NCBI GenBank assembly: GCA_015183035.1
Contig: JACZZP010000019.1
Location: forward strand, 124,001 to 188,000
From: Meloidogyne chitwoodi
Taxonomy: Eukaryota > Nematoda > Chromadorea > Rhabditida > Meloidogynidae
Direction of reading: 5' to 3'
DNA: 64,000 nucleotides
The notes beneath the pieces were generated by a model. The model was not told where the DNA came from, made no database searches, and was given only the letters and a program-made list of their open reading frames with translations. A program made the translations under genes and the position numbers. Every line of letters begins with the position of its first letter. Within the stretch, counting starts at the first letter, position 1. Shown here one piece after another: positions 46,039 through 57,500 of the stretch.

Positions 46039-46249
46039 TACAAAATGAAATACATTGCAAAAATTTTTTAAAGAACATTTAAATATTTATGACGCTAAAT
46101 ATATATTTATTTCAAATTTCATTTTGAACAAATTAAAAAAAGTGAAAAAATAATAAATAAATGTGATTATAATTATTTTCTGCCTTTTAGCTTATTTTGA
46201 CTATTCCATTAGTTTTAAAATGTTTGATGTCCTGAAATTTTATTTTATA

Positions 46250-47030
46250 TTTTTCTTCCGGAATGTTTTTAATTCTGATTTAATATTTTCTTTCATGAAT
46301 GTTTGTAATTCTGATTTAATATTTTTCTTCCGGAATGTTTTTAATTCTGATTTATATTTTTCTTCCGGAATGTTTTTAATTCTGATTTAATATTTTCTTT
46401 CATGAATGTTTGTAATTCTGATTTAATATTTTTCTTCCGGAATGTTTTTAATTCTGATTTATATTTTTCTTCCGGAATGTTTTTAATTCTGATTTAATAT
46501 TTTCTTTCATGAATGTTTGTAATTCTGATTTAATATTTTTCTTCCGGAATGTTTTTAATTCTGATTTATATTTTTCTTCCGGAATGTTTTTAATTCTGAT
46601 TTAATATTTTCTTTAATGAATGTTTGTAATTCTGATTTAATATTTTTCTTCCGGAATGTTTTTAATTCTGATTTAATATTTTTCTTCCGGAATGTTTTTA
46701 ATGCTTATTTAATATTGTTCTTCCGGAATGTTTTTAATTCTGATTTAATATTTTCTTTCATGAATGTTTGTAATTCTGATTTAATATTTTTCTTCCGGAA
46801 TGTTTTTAATTCTGATTTATATTTTTGTTCCGGAATGTTTTTAATTCTGATTTAATATATTTTTCTTCCGGAATGTTTGTAATTCTGATTTAATATTTTT
46901 CCTCCGGAATGTTTTTAATTCTGATTTATATTTTTGTTCCGGAATGTTTTTAATTCTGATTTAATATTTTCCTTCCGGAATGTTTAATTCTACTTTAATA
47001 TTTTCCTTTCGAAATGTGTAATTCTGATTT
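46250..47030. repeat. Minisatellite of about 36-bp units
   Basis: Units TTCTTCCGGAATGTTTTTAA with TTCTGATTTAATATT alternate with a variant TTTCATGAATGTTTGTAATT. About 780 bp in total. Decay is visible at the right end. It lies between the + and - lectin genes. Confidence 0.9.
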
Positions 47031-47361
47031 ATCATATTCTTAAATTTTATTAAACCCAGAGAATTCTTCTTTAACACTTATCTATACTTATACATACATA
47101 TAGTACCTAATTAATAAATTATAGATGAATTAAAATAGTAAAATCAGAACTTAAAATATTACAGAAGAAAATATTAACAGACCTAATTTAATATTTGATA
47201 GTAGCAATTCAAAAATTTATTTTGAGGTTTATTTGAATTAAAGAAATTATAATATTACATAAGATTACAATTTTTTAAATTTATTTAATAGATTGACCAG
47301 ACATGTATCAAAATTTAAATTTTAGTATTTTGAATTTTATCAAGTATATCATCAATTATAA

Positions 47362-49618
47362 TCATTGTGCGATAGTTGTAGGTTCCACAGTACTTCTTGG
47401 ACGTCGAGAGTTTCGACGACGAGGAGCAGGTGGTGGTAATGGAGCTCTTCTTGTTGTGCGAGGGTTGAATGTAGTTGGCTCTTCTGTAGTTGTGGTAAGA
47501 TCACCGAATCCACCATCCCCTCCACCTCCGGGTACATTTGCTTGTGTAGTTGCATCGGTTCCATTAGCTCCATCAGCTCCTGGTTGTCCAGGAGAGCCAG
47601 GATTACCATCACCGCCGCCTGGCTGTCCTCCTCCACCTCCGGGTACACTTGCTTGTGTAGTTGCATCGGCTCCATCAGCTCCAGGAAGTCCAGGAGAGCC
47701 AGGATTACCATCACCGCCGCCTGGCTGTCCCCCTCCACCTCCGGGTACACTTGCTTGTGTAGTTGCATCGGCCCCATCAGCTCCAGGAAGTCCAGGAGAG
47801 CCAGGATTACCATCACCGCCGCCTGGCTGTCCCCCTCCACCTCCGGGTACACTTGCTTGTGTAGTTGCATCGGCCCCATCAGCTCCAGGAAGTCCAGGAG
47901 AGCCAGGATTACCATCACCGCCGCCTGGCTGTCCCCCTCCACCTCCGGGTACATTTGCTTGTGTAGTTGCATCGGTTCCATTAGCTCCATCAGCTCCTGG
48001 TTGTCCAGGAGAGCCAGGATTACCATCACCGCCGCCTGGCTGTCCCCCTCCACCTCCGGGTACATTTGCTTGTGTAGTTGCATCGGCCCCATCAGCTCCT
48101 GGTTGTCCAGGAGAGCCAGGATTACCATCACCACCGCCTGGCTGATCCCCTCCACCTCCGGGTACATTTGCTTGTGTAGTTGCATCGGTTCCATTAGCTC
48201 CATCAGCTCCTGGTTGTCCAGGAGAGCCAGGATTACCATCACCGCCGCCTGGCTGTCCCCCTCCACCTCCGGGTACACTTGCTTGTGTAGTTGCATCGGC
48301 CCCATCAGCTCCTGGTTGTCCAGGAGAGCCAGGATTACCATCACCACCGCCTGGCTGATCCCCTCCACCTCCGGGTACATTTGCTTGTGTAGTTGCATCG
48401 GCTCCATCAGCTCCAGGAAGTCCAGGAGAGCCAGGATTACCATCACCGCCGCCTGGCTGTCCCCCTCCACCTCCGGGTACACTTGCTTGTGTAGTTGCAT
48501 CGGCCCCATCAGCTCCAGGAAGTCCAGGAGAGCCAGGATTACCATCACCGCCGCCTGGCTGTTCCCCTCCACCTCCGGGTACACTTGCTTGTGTAGTTGC
48601 ATCGGCCCCATCAGCTCCAGGAAGTCCAGGAGAGCCAGGAATACCATCTACGGGTCCACTTGCAGTTGTTGTTATTACTCTATCTGATCCTTGTGATCTA
48701 CAGTATGAAGCACAATCACGCTTACAAATGACTCCACTTTGTCTGTAATGGCATGGAATATCGTTCCACATACCATTAGTATAATTAAGAAATTGTACAC
48801 AATCTTCAACAACTTCGCGAACAGCTAAAAGTTAAAGGAATATTAATAATTTTTAATAAAAACATTTTTTGTCTTACCTATATTTGCTCCATTGGGTGTT
48901 CCAGTCGACCACGGTATACCAAGATCTTCGTGCAATCCAACAGTGCCATTGTAAGAACCATAGTCGCATACACTCCCATCAGGGTAGATACATGTAATAT
49001 TACTGTCAATTGGGCCATTGGCGAACATTGGTGTGTACATTTGTACACGATGCATTCCAATCCAGAATGAACGCAAAATTTTGTCGAATGATGGAATTGA
49101 ATCTCTGCTAGGACAAACTGAATCATTTGTCTGACATTGCTCAAGTAGGTCCTTTGCAATGGAAAATACAAAATCGTATTCGTCTTGGCTGTGGAAGCTA
49201 ACAACTTCAGCGCATTGGTCGCGACAGATTCTATTAGCCTGAATTTTTAATTTTATAAATAAGAAAAATAATTATATCTTATATCATTCAATTCCTCTCG
49301 AAGAGCTAAGTACGAATATATGTTTTATTTAATGGAACATATTTAAACCAAAGTTATAAACGTTTAAAATTATGGGTGTGGTTATACAAAGTCTCTTCAG
49401 TTTTCTTAACACCTACGCACTATTTCACCCTATTTTATACTCACCTCAAAATAGTTGATTGTACTATTGATGAAAACTTTATATCCATAAACTTTATTGT
49501 CAATTTGATCAGTCCGAGTTTCCCAATCATCGGCACATATAAAAGGATTACATTGCTGCGTTCTGACATACGAAAATAGTCCAAATAAAGGAAGAAGTAA
49601 AGCCCAGTTTGGGAACAT
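47362..49618 (-). CDS. CTL3: C-type lectin-like domain fused to collagen-like tail
   Basis: Exons 49618-49445, 49238-48878 and 48824-47362 give 665 aa. The signal peptide is MFPNWALLLPLFGLFSYVRT. The lectin-like domain has CAEVVSFHSQDEYDFV, FWIGMHRVQ, YPDGSVCDYGSYNG, PWSTGTPNGAN (TPN at the usual EPN position) and MWNDIPCHYRQSGVICKRDC. It is followed by 11 copies of a 34-37 residue unit (GNPGSPGLPGADGADATTQ, then ASVPGGGGGQPGGGD), with Gly-X-Y triplets interrupted by an ATTQA linker. The C-terminus is Thr/Pro/Arg-rich (TTTTEEPTTFNPRTTRRAP). The order lectin-then-collagen is the reverse of collectins. The 102-bp repeat is a multiple of three, so other frames are also open and give false ORFs. 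Confidence 0.93.
47480..48650. repeat. Tandem 102-bp coding repeat
   Basis: Eleven near-identical 102- or 111-bp units encode the collagen-like tail of CTL3. GC content is far above the surroundings. Variation is confined to the presence of an extra ANGTD block and to L/Q and S/N swaps, the pattern expected from unequal crossing-over and conversion. Confidence 0.95.
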
Positions 49619-50114
49619 TTTAAGAAATTTCTAGTGAATTTCTAAAAGTTAAAATTTAATAAAATTTTAAGGCTTAGTTGAGAATGAAAAAACGCTCTAA
49701 TGTTGCGGTATAAGCGAATTCCGTAGCTTAAGTATAAAACTTTTTCTCAAGTTAATCTAACGATATTTTACATTTCCACGTATAACTTTTACATAATATA
49801 AATTATTTTATTTAGTTAGCTTTAAAACTTTGTCTGTTTCAAGTTTTATAAAATATTTTATTTTAAAAATTGAAATACACGTGGCTATACTCAGTTGAAA
49901 AAATTTTTTCAAGTGACTTTTTAAGTAAACATACATTTTGTAGACCTTTAATCTTTTTTATAATTCACCAAAAAGGAAATTAAAAAATTTTTTTACAGAA
50001 TTTTTCATTGTCAAACAAAAACGACTTCCTCAAATTTTCTGTTTATTTAAAAAATTTAATTCCTTGTTAATAACTAACTTTTTTCTTTTGAAGTAAATTT
50101 TAAATCATTAAAAC

Positions 50115-50357
50115 TAGAGTTATTCACGGGACGGTAATACCGCGGTAATTTTCGGTATTACCGCGGTAAAATTACCGGTTTACCGTTACCGTTTACCGTA
50201 CCGGTCGATTTTGGAAAAAATCGGTATTTACCGAAATTCGGTATTTACCCGGAGACCGGTAAAAACCGATATTACCGCGGCAAAAACCGGTATTACCGCG
50301 GCAAAATTACCGAATTTACCGTTACCGTTACCGGAAAAACGCATATGAATAACTCTA
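50115..50357. mobile_element. hAT-like element iterating TACCGCGGTA, exact duplication
   Basis: The ends TAGAGTTATTCA and TGAATAACTCTA are flanked by the exact 8-bp direct repeat ATTAAAAC (50107-50114 and 50358-50365). The interior iterates ATTACCGCGGTAAT and TTTACCG. It lies between CTL3 and CTL4. Confidence 0.87.
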
Positions 50358-50971
50358 ATTAAAACTAAAAATTAATTTTTTTATTGAATTAATCCTTTAG
50401 TGTTTTTGAGTTTTAGACCTTAATTGGTTAAATTGTAGAGGTTAAGTGAGTTTGAAAAATCGTTCAACGTCCTGTTTATGGAGAAGACGCTTTTTTAAAA
50501 TTATTATTCGAAAGACCAGTATAATTTTTATTAAAAATGAGAGAAGTACAGTATGAAATCTAACCATCAATTTCTTTGTCAAGTTGATAATTTTCCCCTT
50601 AGGCATCTCTCTTCTTATTTCTCATTTCTTCTAATATGCATACCGTATATTTATTTGAATATCTCTCAAGGGAAGATCATTAATGAAAGCACCAAAGTTA
50701 TACTTATTTTGAGTTTTTTTGTTCAATTTAATAAATTTAAGAAAATAAATTTATATTTTAGAGAAAAACAAGTGAATAGGATGGACGGCACAATCTACTG
50801 CAGAGGACAATAAAAGAAAATTAATCAGAATAAATCAGAAATTTATCATTATAAAATCGTAATTTATTTATAAATTTTATTCAAATTTAATTAATTTAAT
50901 TATCATGTAAAAGTATAAAATTTTAATTTTTTTAAATCGAGTTTGCATAGATTTTCTTCTGTTTTATTTAA

Positions 50972-52446
50972 TTAAAATAATAATTGTGTATCTTGATCAA
51001 CACAGTATGAGGCACAATCACGTTTGCAAATTACTCCACTTAGACGGAAATTGCAGGGAACGTCATTCCAATATCCATTGGTGCTATCGTACATTTCTAC
51101 ACAATCTTCAATCGCATATACTTAAATTTAAAATTTTTTAAAATAAAATGACATGATTTTATTTCATTTAGTTAAAATAAAACGTTTTACATACGAATCA
51201 TTCTCTCATATTACCGTTGCCCTCAAAAATAATCCCAAAAGGCATTATTTTTCAACCATCCTCTAAAGTGATGCTTTATTTTAGAGGCTCTATATACTGT
51301 ATTTTCTTTAAAATACTACTGTATTTTCCTTAATAAACTACTGTATTTTCTTAATAAACTACTGTATTTCCGTATGCAAATAAGCACTGAATAATAGAAA
51401 AACAGAATGACAACTCTATTTTAATAAATTTAAAGCTATTCTTACATGGATAAACAATTCCATTAGGATTGCCAGTAGCCCAAGGTGGTGAAGTTTCATG
51501 TGGACCAATTACTCCTGTATAATTGCCAAAATCGCATTCTGTCATATCTGACCAAATGCAATAAGCATTTGAATTTCTAGTGCAGCGTTCAAGACGTGCA
51601 AATTGTACTCGATGCATTCCAATGAAAAAAGAGTGGAGAATTTTGTTGAAATCCTCAACTGTCTCGTTAGGCCTTGGTTTACAAATAATTTCATTCTAAA
51701 TATTTAATTTGATCATTTTATTAAGTTAATAAATTTCACTTGGCAATCATCCAAAAGAGGCTTAGCAACAGTTCTGACAAATTCATTCTCTTCCGCACTG
51801 TGTATGCTTACTACTTCAGAACATTGATCTCTACATATTGCATTTGCCTTAAATAATTTTTTAGTGGATTTTGAAAAATGGTCTGCCTGGTTTTTCCGGA
51901 TTTTTTCTGATTCCGATTTTCCGGATTTTTGCTGATTCTGATTTTTCCGGATTTTTTCTGATTCCGATTTTTCCTTATTTTTCTGTTGCCTTTTCCGAAT
52001 TATTCTGATTTTTCCGGATTTTTTCTGATTCTGATTTTTCCGGATTTTTCTGATTCTGATTTTTCCGGATTTTTTCTGATTCGATTTTTCCGGATTTTTC
52101 TAATTCTGATTTTTCCGGATTTTTTCTGATTCTGATTTTTCCGGATTTTTTCTGATTCTGATTTTTCCGGTTTTTTCTGATTCTGATTTTTCCGGTTTTT
52201 TTTCTGATTCTGATTTTGCTACCCTTTAAATATTACTAAATTTAAAATTACCTCATAAAAATTAATTGATTCTTGAACAAAAGCTTTGTAACCATAAACT
52301 TTTCCGTCACTGTCTGTTCTAGTTGCCCAATCATCGTTACATTCAAATTTTAAACATGTATTCAAAGTTTGTGAAAAAGAATAATTAAAATTTGTAAATA
52401 AGTGAATTGAGACAAAAATAAATAAAGTTAAAAAGGAAGACTTCAT
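50972..52446 (-). CDS. CTL4: secreted C-type lectin-like protein
   Basis: Exons 52446-52252, 51847-51740, 51695-51446 and 51120-50972 give 233 aa. The signal peptide starts MKSSFLTLFIFVSIHLFTNF. Domain landmarks are CNDDWATRTDSDGKVYGYKA, CSEVVSIHSAEENEFV, HSFFIGMHRVQ, CIWSDMTECDFGNYTG, PPWATGNPNGIV (NPN at the usual EPN site), YWNDVPCNFRLSGVICKRDC. Compared with the other three it has an additional intron after ...LLDDCQ, splitting their second exon. It shares MHRVQ with CTL3 and is probably its closest relative here. Intron 1 contains a TTTTTCCGGATT tandem array. Confidence 0.92.
51868..52215. repeat. TTTTTCCGGATTTTTTCTGA tandem array
   Basis: Degenerate units of about 22-26 bp, TTTTTCCGGATTTTTTCTGA with TTCTGA, inside intron 1 of CTL4. 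Resembles the interior word of the 46250 minisatellite (CCGGA, TTCTGATTT). Confidence 0.85.
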
Positions 52447-52499
52447 TTTAATTTTTCTAAAAAATAATTTTATACAAATGAAGAGTAGAAAATTGTGTC

Positions 52500-52660
52500 C
52501 GCAAAATTTTTTATTTTTGCAGAGAAATTATTTTTGCGGATAAATTTTTTTGCGGATAAAATTTTTGCGCATAAAATTTTTGCGCAAATTTTATTTTTTG
52601 CAGATAAATTTTATTTGCAGAGAAATTATTTTTGCGGAAATTTTTTTTTGCGGATAAAAT
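52500..52660. repeat. TTTTTGCGGATAAA low-complexity repeat
   Basis: Iterated TTTTTGCGGATAAATTTTTT and TTTTTGCGCATAAAAT words. Just upstream of CTL4. No gene seen. Confidence 0.75.
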
Positions 52661-52868
52661 TTCAAGGACTTTCTTATGCGTATATAAAAAATTTTCAAAA
52701 CAGCATCATTTTTAGAATAAAAAATTAAAAAATTCAGGTTCCCAAATTATTTTAAAGTAAGCGAAAAGAAATAAATTTTTATTAAAATTTAAAAATAATT
52801 TTACCAAAATTTTTAAAATTTACAAATAAATTTTAAAAACTTTATTTGAACAGATTAATAAAATTAAG

Positions 52869-53429
52869 TTGGTAAATAACCAGTTGGATCCCTACCTGTC
52901 CGCAAAGAGAATTCGCTCTTTTCTTTTCTTCTCCTGCATTTTTGGCGTTAGGAGAAGTGCACGCTTATTTTTCCTCTATACTGTAATATACCTTTTGGCA
53001 ATAAAGGTGTAAAATAATTAAAATTAATTAATAATAAAGCGAAAATATATTTATTTTAAAAGTGACCAAAGATTAATAATCAAAGATAATAAATTTGGGA
53101 TAACATTTTCAAATATATTTTTAGATCAGGTGGATAACAACCTTTTATGTAATTATAATTAAGGGATAAAAACCAGTAAAATGAAAATATTTAGGCAATT
53201 TATGTTCTTTTATTATTAATCTTTAATCATTTATAAAATAAACATTTTTCACTTTATTATTAATTAATTTTAATTATTTTATCCTTTTCTTTCCAAGTGC
53301 CAAAAGGCATATTACAGTGTAGAGGAAAAATAAGCGTGCACTTCTCCTTACGCCAAAAATGCAAGAGAAGAAAAGAAAAGAGCGAATTCTCTTTGCGGAC
53401 AGGTAGGGATCCAACTGGTTATTTACCAA
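52869..53429. mobile_element. Element with 130-bp terminal inverted repeats, TTAAG duplication
   Basis: TTGGTAAATAACCAGTTGGA to CTTTTGGCA (52869-53001) is mirrored at 53296-53429 with few mismatches. It is flanked by TTAAG on both sides (52864-52868 and 53430-53434), a probable 5-bp target duplication. The interior is AT-rich with no ORF. Confidence 0.85.
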
Positions 53430-53569
53430 TTAAGTTTTTTTATTAATTTTTAAAACATCTATACGTGGATTTTTATTAATTTAATTTAATCGATTATTAA
53501 TTATTTAAATTAAATTAAATTTTAATTTAATTATTTTTTATTAAATTGGAGTTGAATTAAATGAGAGTA

Positions 53570-54567
53570 ATTGATATTTAACTGGAAAAGACTGTTTTTT
53601 GTTTTTGTTTTGCACGGATGTTAGCAGGGTGTGTTCTCTTCGCTCTACTCCATGGAGCGGAGAGAACATACTTTATCAGTGCTTTGGTTATATTCTCTTC
53701 ACCTCGGGGCGGTCTTTGTTCCGTTTGAACTGCCCAGCATCCTTCGAGAACAAAGTAATAGTAAAAACACTTTCTTTTGTTAATCAGCAACCGTAGTATA
53801 AAATTCTAGTTTGTTCCAATTCTCCAACTCTCAAAAAATACCAAAAAAATTTTTAAAGTTTTCATTGTCGTTTTATAAACAGAAAGCTTTAAGCGATTTT
53901 AATTTTAATAAAAAAATTATTTTATTGAATTTTAATAAAATCAGCCCTGCCTTCCCCTCAATTGCCAATCAATCAATCCTTCTCTAATATAATTTCCCTC
54001 AATATTTTTTAATTTTACCTCTCCACTCTCTCAACTGTTGAGGTTATCGCCAATCAATTCCTACCTCTATATTCCCCAAACTCATAAAAATTTTTGAGAG
54101 AGTCGAGTGAGGGCCTTCACATGATTAAAGGGCTGAGGGCCCTCACAGTGTAAAGGAGCATGTCAAATGAGGCAAGACACCAAAAATTAATTTATACATC
54201 TGACAGTGCTCTTTGTTGTATAGGAAGCAATGTCCGATAAAACGTACGCATCTGATGCCCATTATAGGCATTAAAGTGAATTTTTTATTGAGGACCCTAA
54301 CATGGTGAATTCATTGACACTTTTTCAGAATTCTTCATTCGCGTCGCCTCCTCATTTAAAGGCAATAAAAGGTAAGGCATTTATGGGTACTTCCATTCAC
54401 TCAATTAAAGCCTCATAAATGGGAATCCGCACTTTTTTTTAGTTTTTTAAATTTAAAAAATTATTGGACCTAGTATTTTTTATCTTTTTGACTGTTTTTT
54501 ATTTAATTTAAAAGTAAAGGGAATTTTCAGAGGTTATTCTAAAGCTATAAAAATTTTAGAAATATTT
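53570..54567 (+). promoter_or_regulatory. Upstream region of gene A, duplicated before gene B
   Basis: This 1-kb region is similar to 62080-63026, including GTGTTCTCTTCGCTCT/ GTGTTCCCTTCGCTCT, TGCCTTCCCCTCAATTGCCA and the block CCTCCTCATTTAAAGGCAAT with AAAAGGTAAGGCATTTATGG. The latter (54190-54420) also resembles the regions before D1 and D2. No gene was seen in it. Confidence 0.55.
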
Positions 54568-57500
54568 ATGAGAATAAATTTCTCAAATATGTTTCACAAC
54601 ATTTTTTACATACTTTTTGTTGCCTTAATATTCATCGTCAATGTCTCCTGCGTTGAAAGAACCCATTTCAATGAGTCTATAAGAGGCCAAGTCAAACAAT
54701 TTTTAAATAAACATTTGAATGACTTTAAAATTGCATCACCCGAAAGTAACGAAGCAATATTACATTTATTTAATGGGCTTTCACTGTATAATGACCATTT
54801 TCGATTTGGAGGGATTCTTGACTATTGCGAGGAACATGGATTGGTAATAATTTAAATTTTATTTAATTGTAATTCTTTTTTTTCAAGAGGAACAGTCTAA
54901 GGGACTATTCCCTTCCTTAATTGTCTAATATTTTTGGGTCCACCCCTGAATATCGAAACCCTGAATATCTAATTAGCCAATTGGTCCAATTGCCAATTCG
55001 GTCAAATCTCTTAAACTATTTGGTCCCATTCAAACTTGGACCTACAGGGAGTGTTTTATTACTTGACCAAATTGGCAGTTTGGCAAACTGGCTAATAAGA
55101 TATTCAGGGTTTCGATATTCAGGGTTGATTCCATATTTTTAAATTATAGCTTGCAAGAAAATATAAACAAAGTAAATTTGAATTCAATGTAAACAATGAA
55201 TTATTAAATAATGTTCATCAATATATAAATTGTGTAGACAATATATACGTAAAATACTTGGATTTAAATATTACTTTAGCAGCAAATACGAATAGTAAAT
55301 TTTTAAAAATTTATTTAGTAAAAAAACTTTTAAAAAAGTCCGCAAGTCTCTGATGGCCGAGAGGCCAACTTCCCGGGAAGCGCTTGGATATATTTACTCT
55401 CTTCTTTTGCCAATGATCAACCAAGTATTCCCTTTCCATTGTTTTCCTTTTTCTCATATGCTTTTCTTATCTTTCCTTTTCCTTCCTATTTTCCATTTCT
55501 GGCTTGTCAGAAAAGTCTGCCTAACATTATTCTAATTATTTTATTTAGACAATGTTAAAGACTCTCATCTCCTTCGTGAATTCATGCATGCATTTCTTCT
55601 CACAAAACCGGTTTATTTAGCACGTGAATTAGCGAAGTTTTTAAAAAAATATAATACTCAAGAGACCTCGGGTATTTGGAGTGATGATACTCTATGGTTT
55701 TACAATTTAAAATTAAATTTTCTTATGGACGTTGCGGCAACTCAAACGACTGAGGTTGTTAAAAATATTTAGTTATCCCCACCTCTTATTATATGTACTA
55801 AATAAATATTACTCATATTAGATATCCGTTAATCCTTTTAAATCAAATTATAGTTTTTAGCTTAATCCATTGGGAGCAGCCTCGGTAATCACCTAAGTGA
55901 GCTTACTCCCCCCTATGGTTTTTCGATTTTCAAAGGCCTGTATTTTAGCTCATATATGTTTACCAGGTTTTTCTCATAGCTAGTTCGATTCAGTTTTTCG
56001 AGCTCTTTCGAATGATATAAATTTTATTCGAGTATATTAAGAATGGGTAAGAGGACAATTATCAAATATTTTTATCAATTTAAACGATATTTTAAGGAAT
56101 TGCGTCTTATTCGTCAATTAATTATTATACTTACCTCTGAAGAACGAGGAATTGATTTAACTAAGAATATTGATTTTAATACAATTGAATTGTTTGAGGC
56201 TGATAAAATACCATTTTTGAATCAACGTGGATTCGATTCTGATCAAGTTTTAAATTTTGTTAATAATCGATTTGGAGGAAATGAGCAGCAAAACAATCAA
56301 GTAAAATATAATAAAAATTAAAAAAAAAATTTCCTTAGAACTCAATGATTCCCATAGAAATAAAAATTGGATAAAGACGAGGGACGGGGTCTTGGATTTT
56401 TCGTTTTAAACGCAAAAATATTCAAAATTAAGACTAAATAAAAATTATCAATTAAGAGTCAAGAGCAGCTCCAATTCATGAGAATAGATAACATCGAACA
56501 ATGGAAGATATTATGTACACAAATATTTCCAAATTTTTCCACATATCACGAAATGGTCAGCTCGCGCAATACAAGACAAATTTTATTTTTTAGAGCAGGC
56601 TGCAGGTATTACTTTAATTGAGGATTTTTTCCGGTGAATTTGAGGATTTTTGCCCAAAATGAGGATTTTTTGATGAATTTGCGGATTTTTCATTTTTTCA
56701 TATAGCAGCTCTGGGCTTAACAAAACATGCACAAACCAATTGTTAACTAACAATAACTGACCACTGTCTCTCCGAAGGTTAACTTAATCTCTCGCTTGTA
56801 AGAGATAGAGAAAAGTAGTAGTTAGTAGAGAAAATTTTATAAAATGAAAATAATTGTACAAAAGGAATTGTAAATATTTTCTCTAATCACCACTAATTTT
56901 CTACGTCTCTTACAAACGAGAGATTAAGTTAACCTTCGGAGAGACAGTGGTCAGTTATGGTTAGTTAACAATTTGTTCGTGCATCTTTTGTTAAACCCTA
57001 CTAATAAATTAATAAAAATCTTTCAATTTAGTCTATTAATGATTAAAGGAGAAATTCAAATAGACTATAACAGTTATCCACAAGCATTTCAAATAATTAC
57101 AAAATCTTTTATAACGGCAGCGATTATGACATTTAGTCAGTCAGCTTATAAGGGAAATAATCAAACAACTACACTAGATTTTAACAATATTACTACTATA
57201 TTTAGAGGATACTTGGATTCATTTGCATTTAAACAATTAAAAAATTTAAATTTTCGAGTCTTTGATCTTGGTAATTTTTATTAATATTTAAGGGAAAATG
57301 ACTTATTTTTTTATTTTTTTTAAAGTAATCCTATCACTGCATAACCGAATTTATAACTTTTATTTTGGGGTATTTTTAGTATATCAGATCCAAACTAGAA
57401 ATGTGTAATAAATATATAAATCGATTCCTCTCTAAAGCTTTTTAATTTGAATAAAAAATAATAAAATTTAATTAAGAAAAACCTCGTTTTTTCACTAATT

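Noticed and set aside
47542..48687. 381-codon + strand and 431-codon - strand ORFs in the lectin/collagen repeat
   Set aside because: The 102-bp repeat keeps every frame open. Only the frame continuous with the lectin domain (47362-48824 exon) is supported.
55345..55400. TGGCCGAGAGG as a pol III A-box (tRNA-Ser/Leu-like)
   Set aside because: No T-arm (GGTTCGA) follows at a suitable distance and no cloverleaf can be folded by eye.
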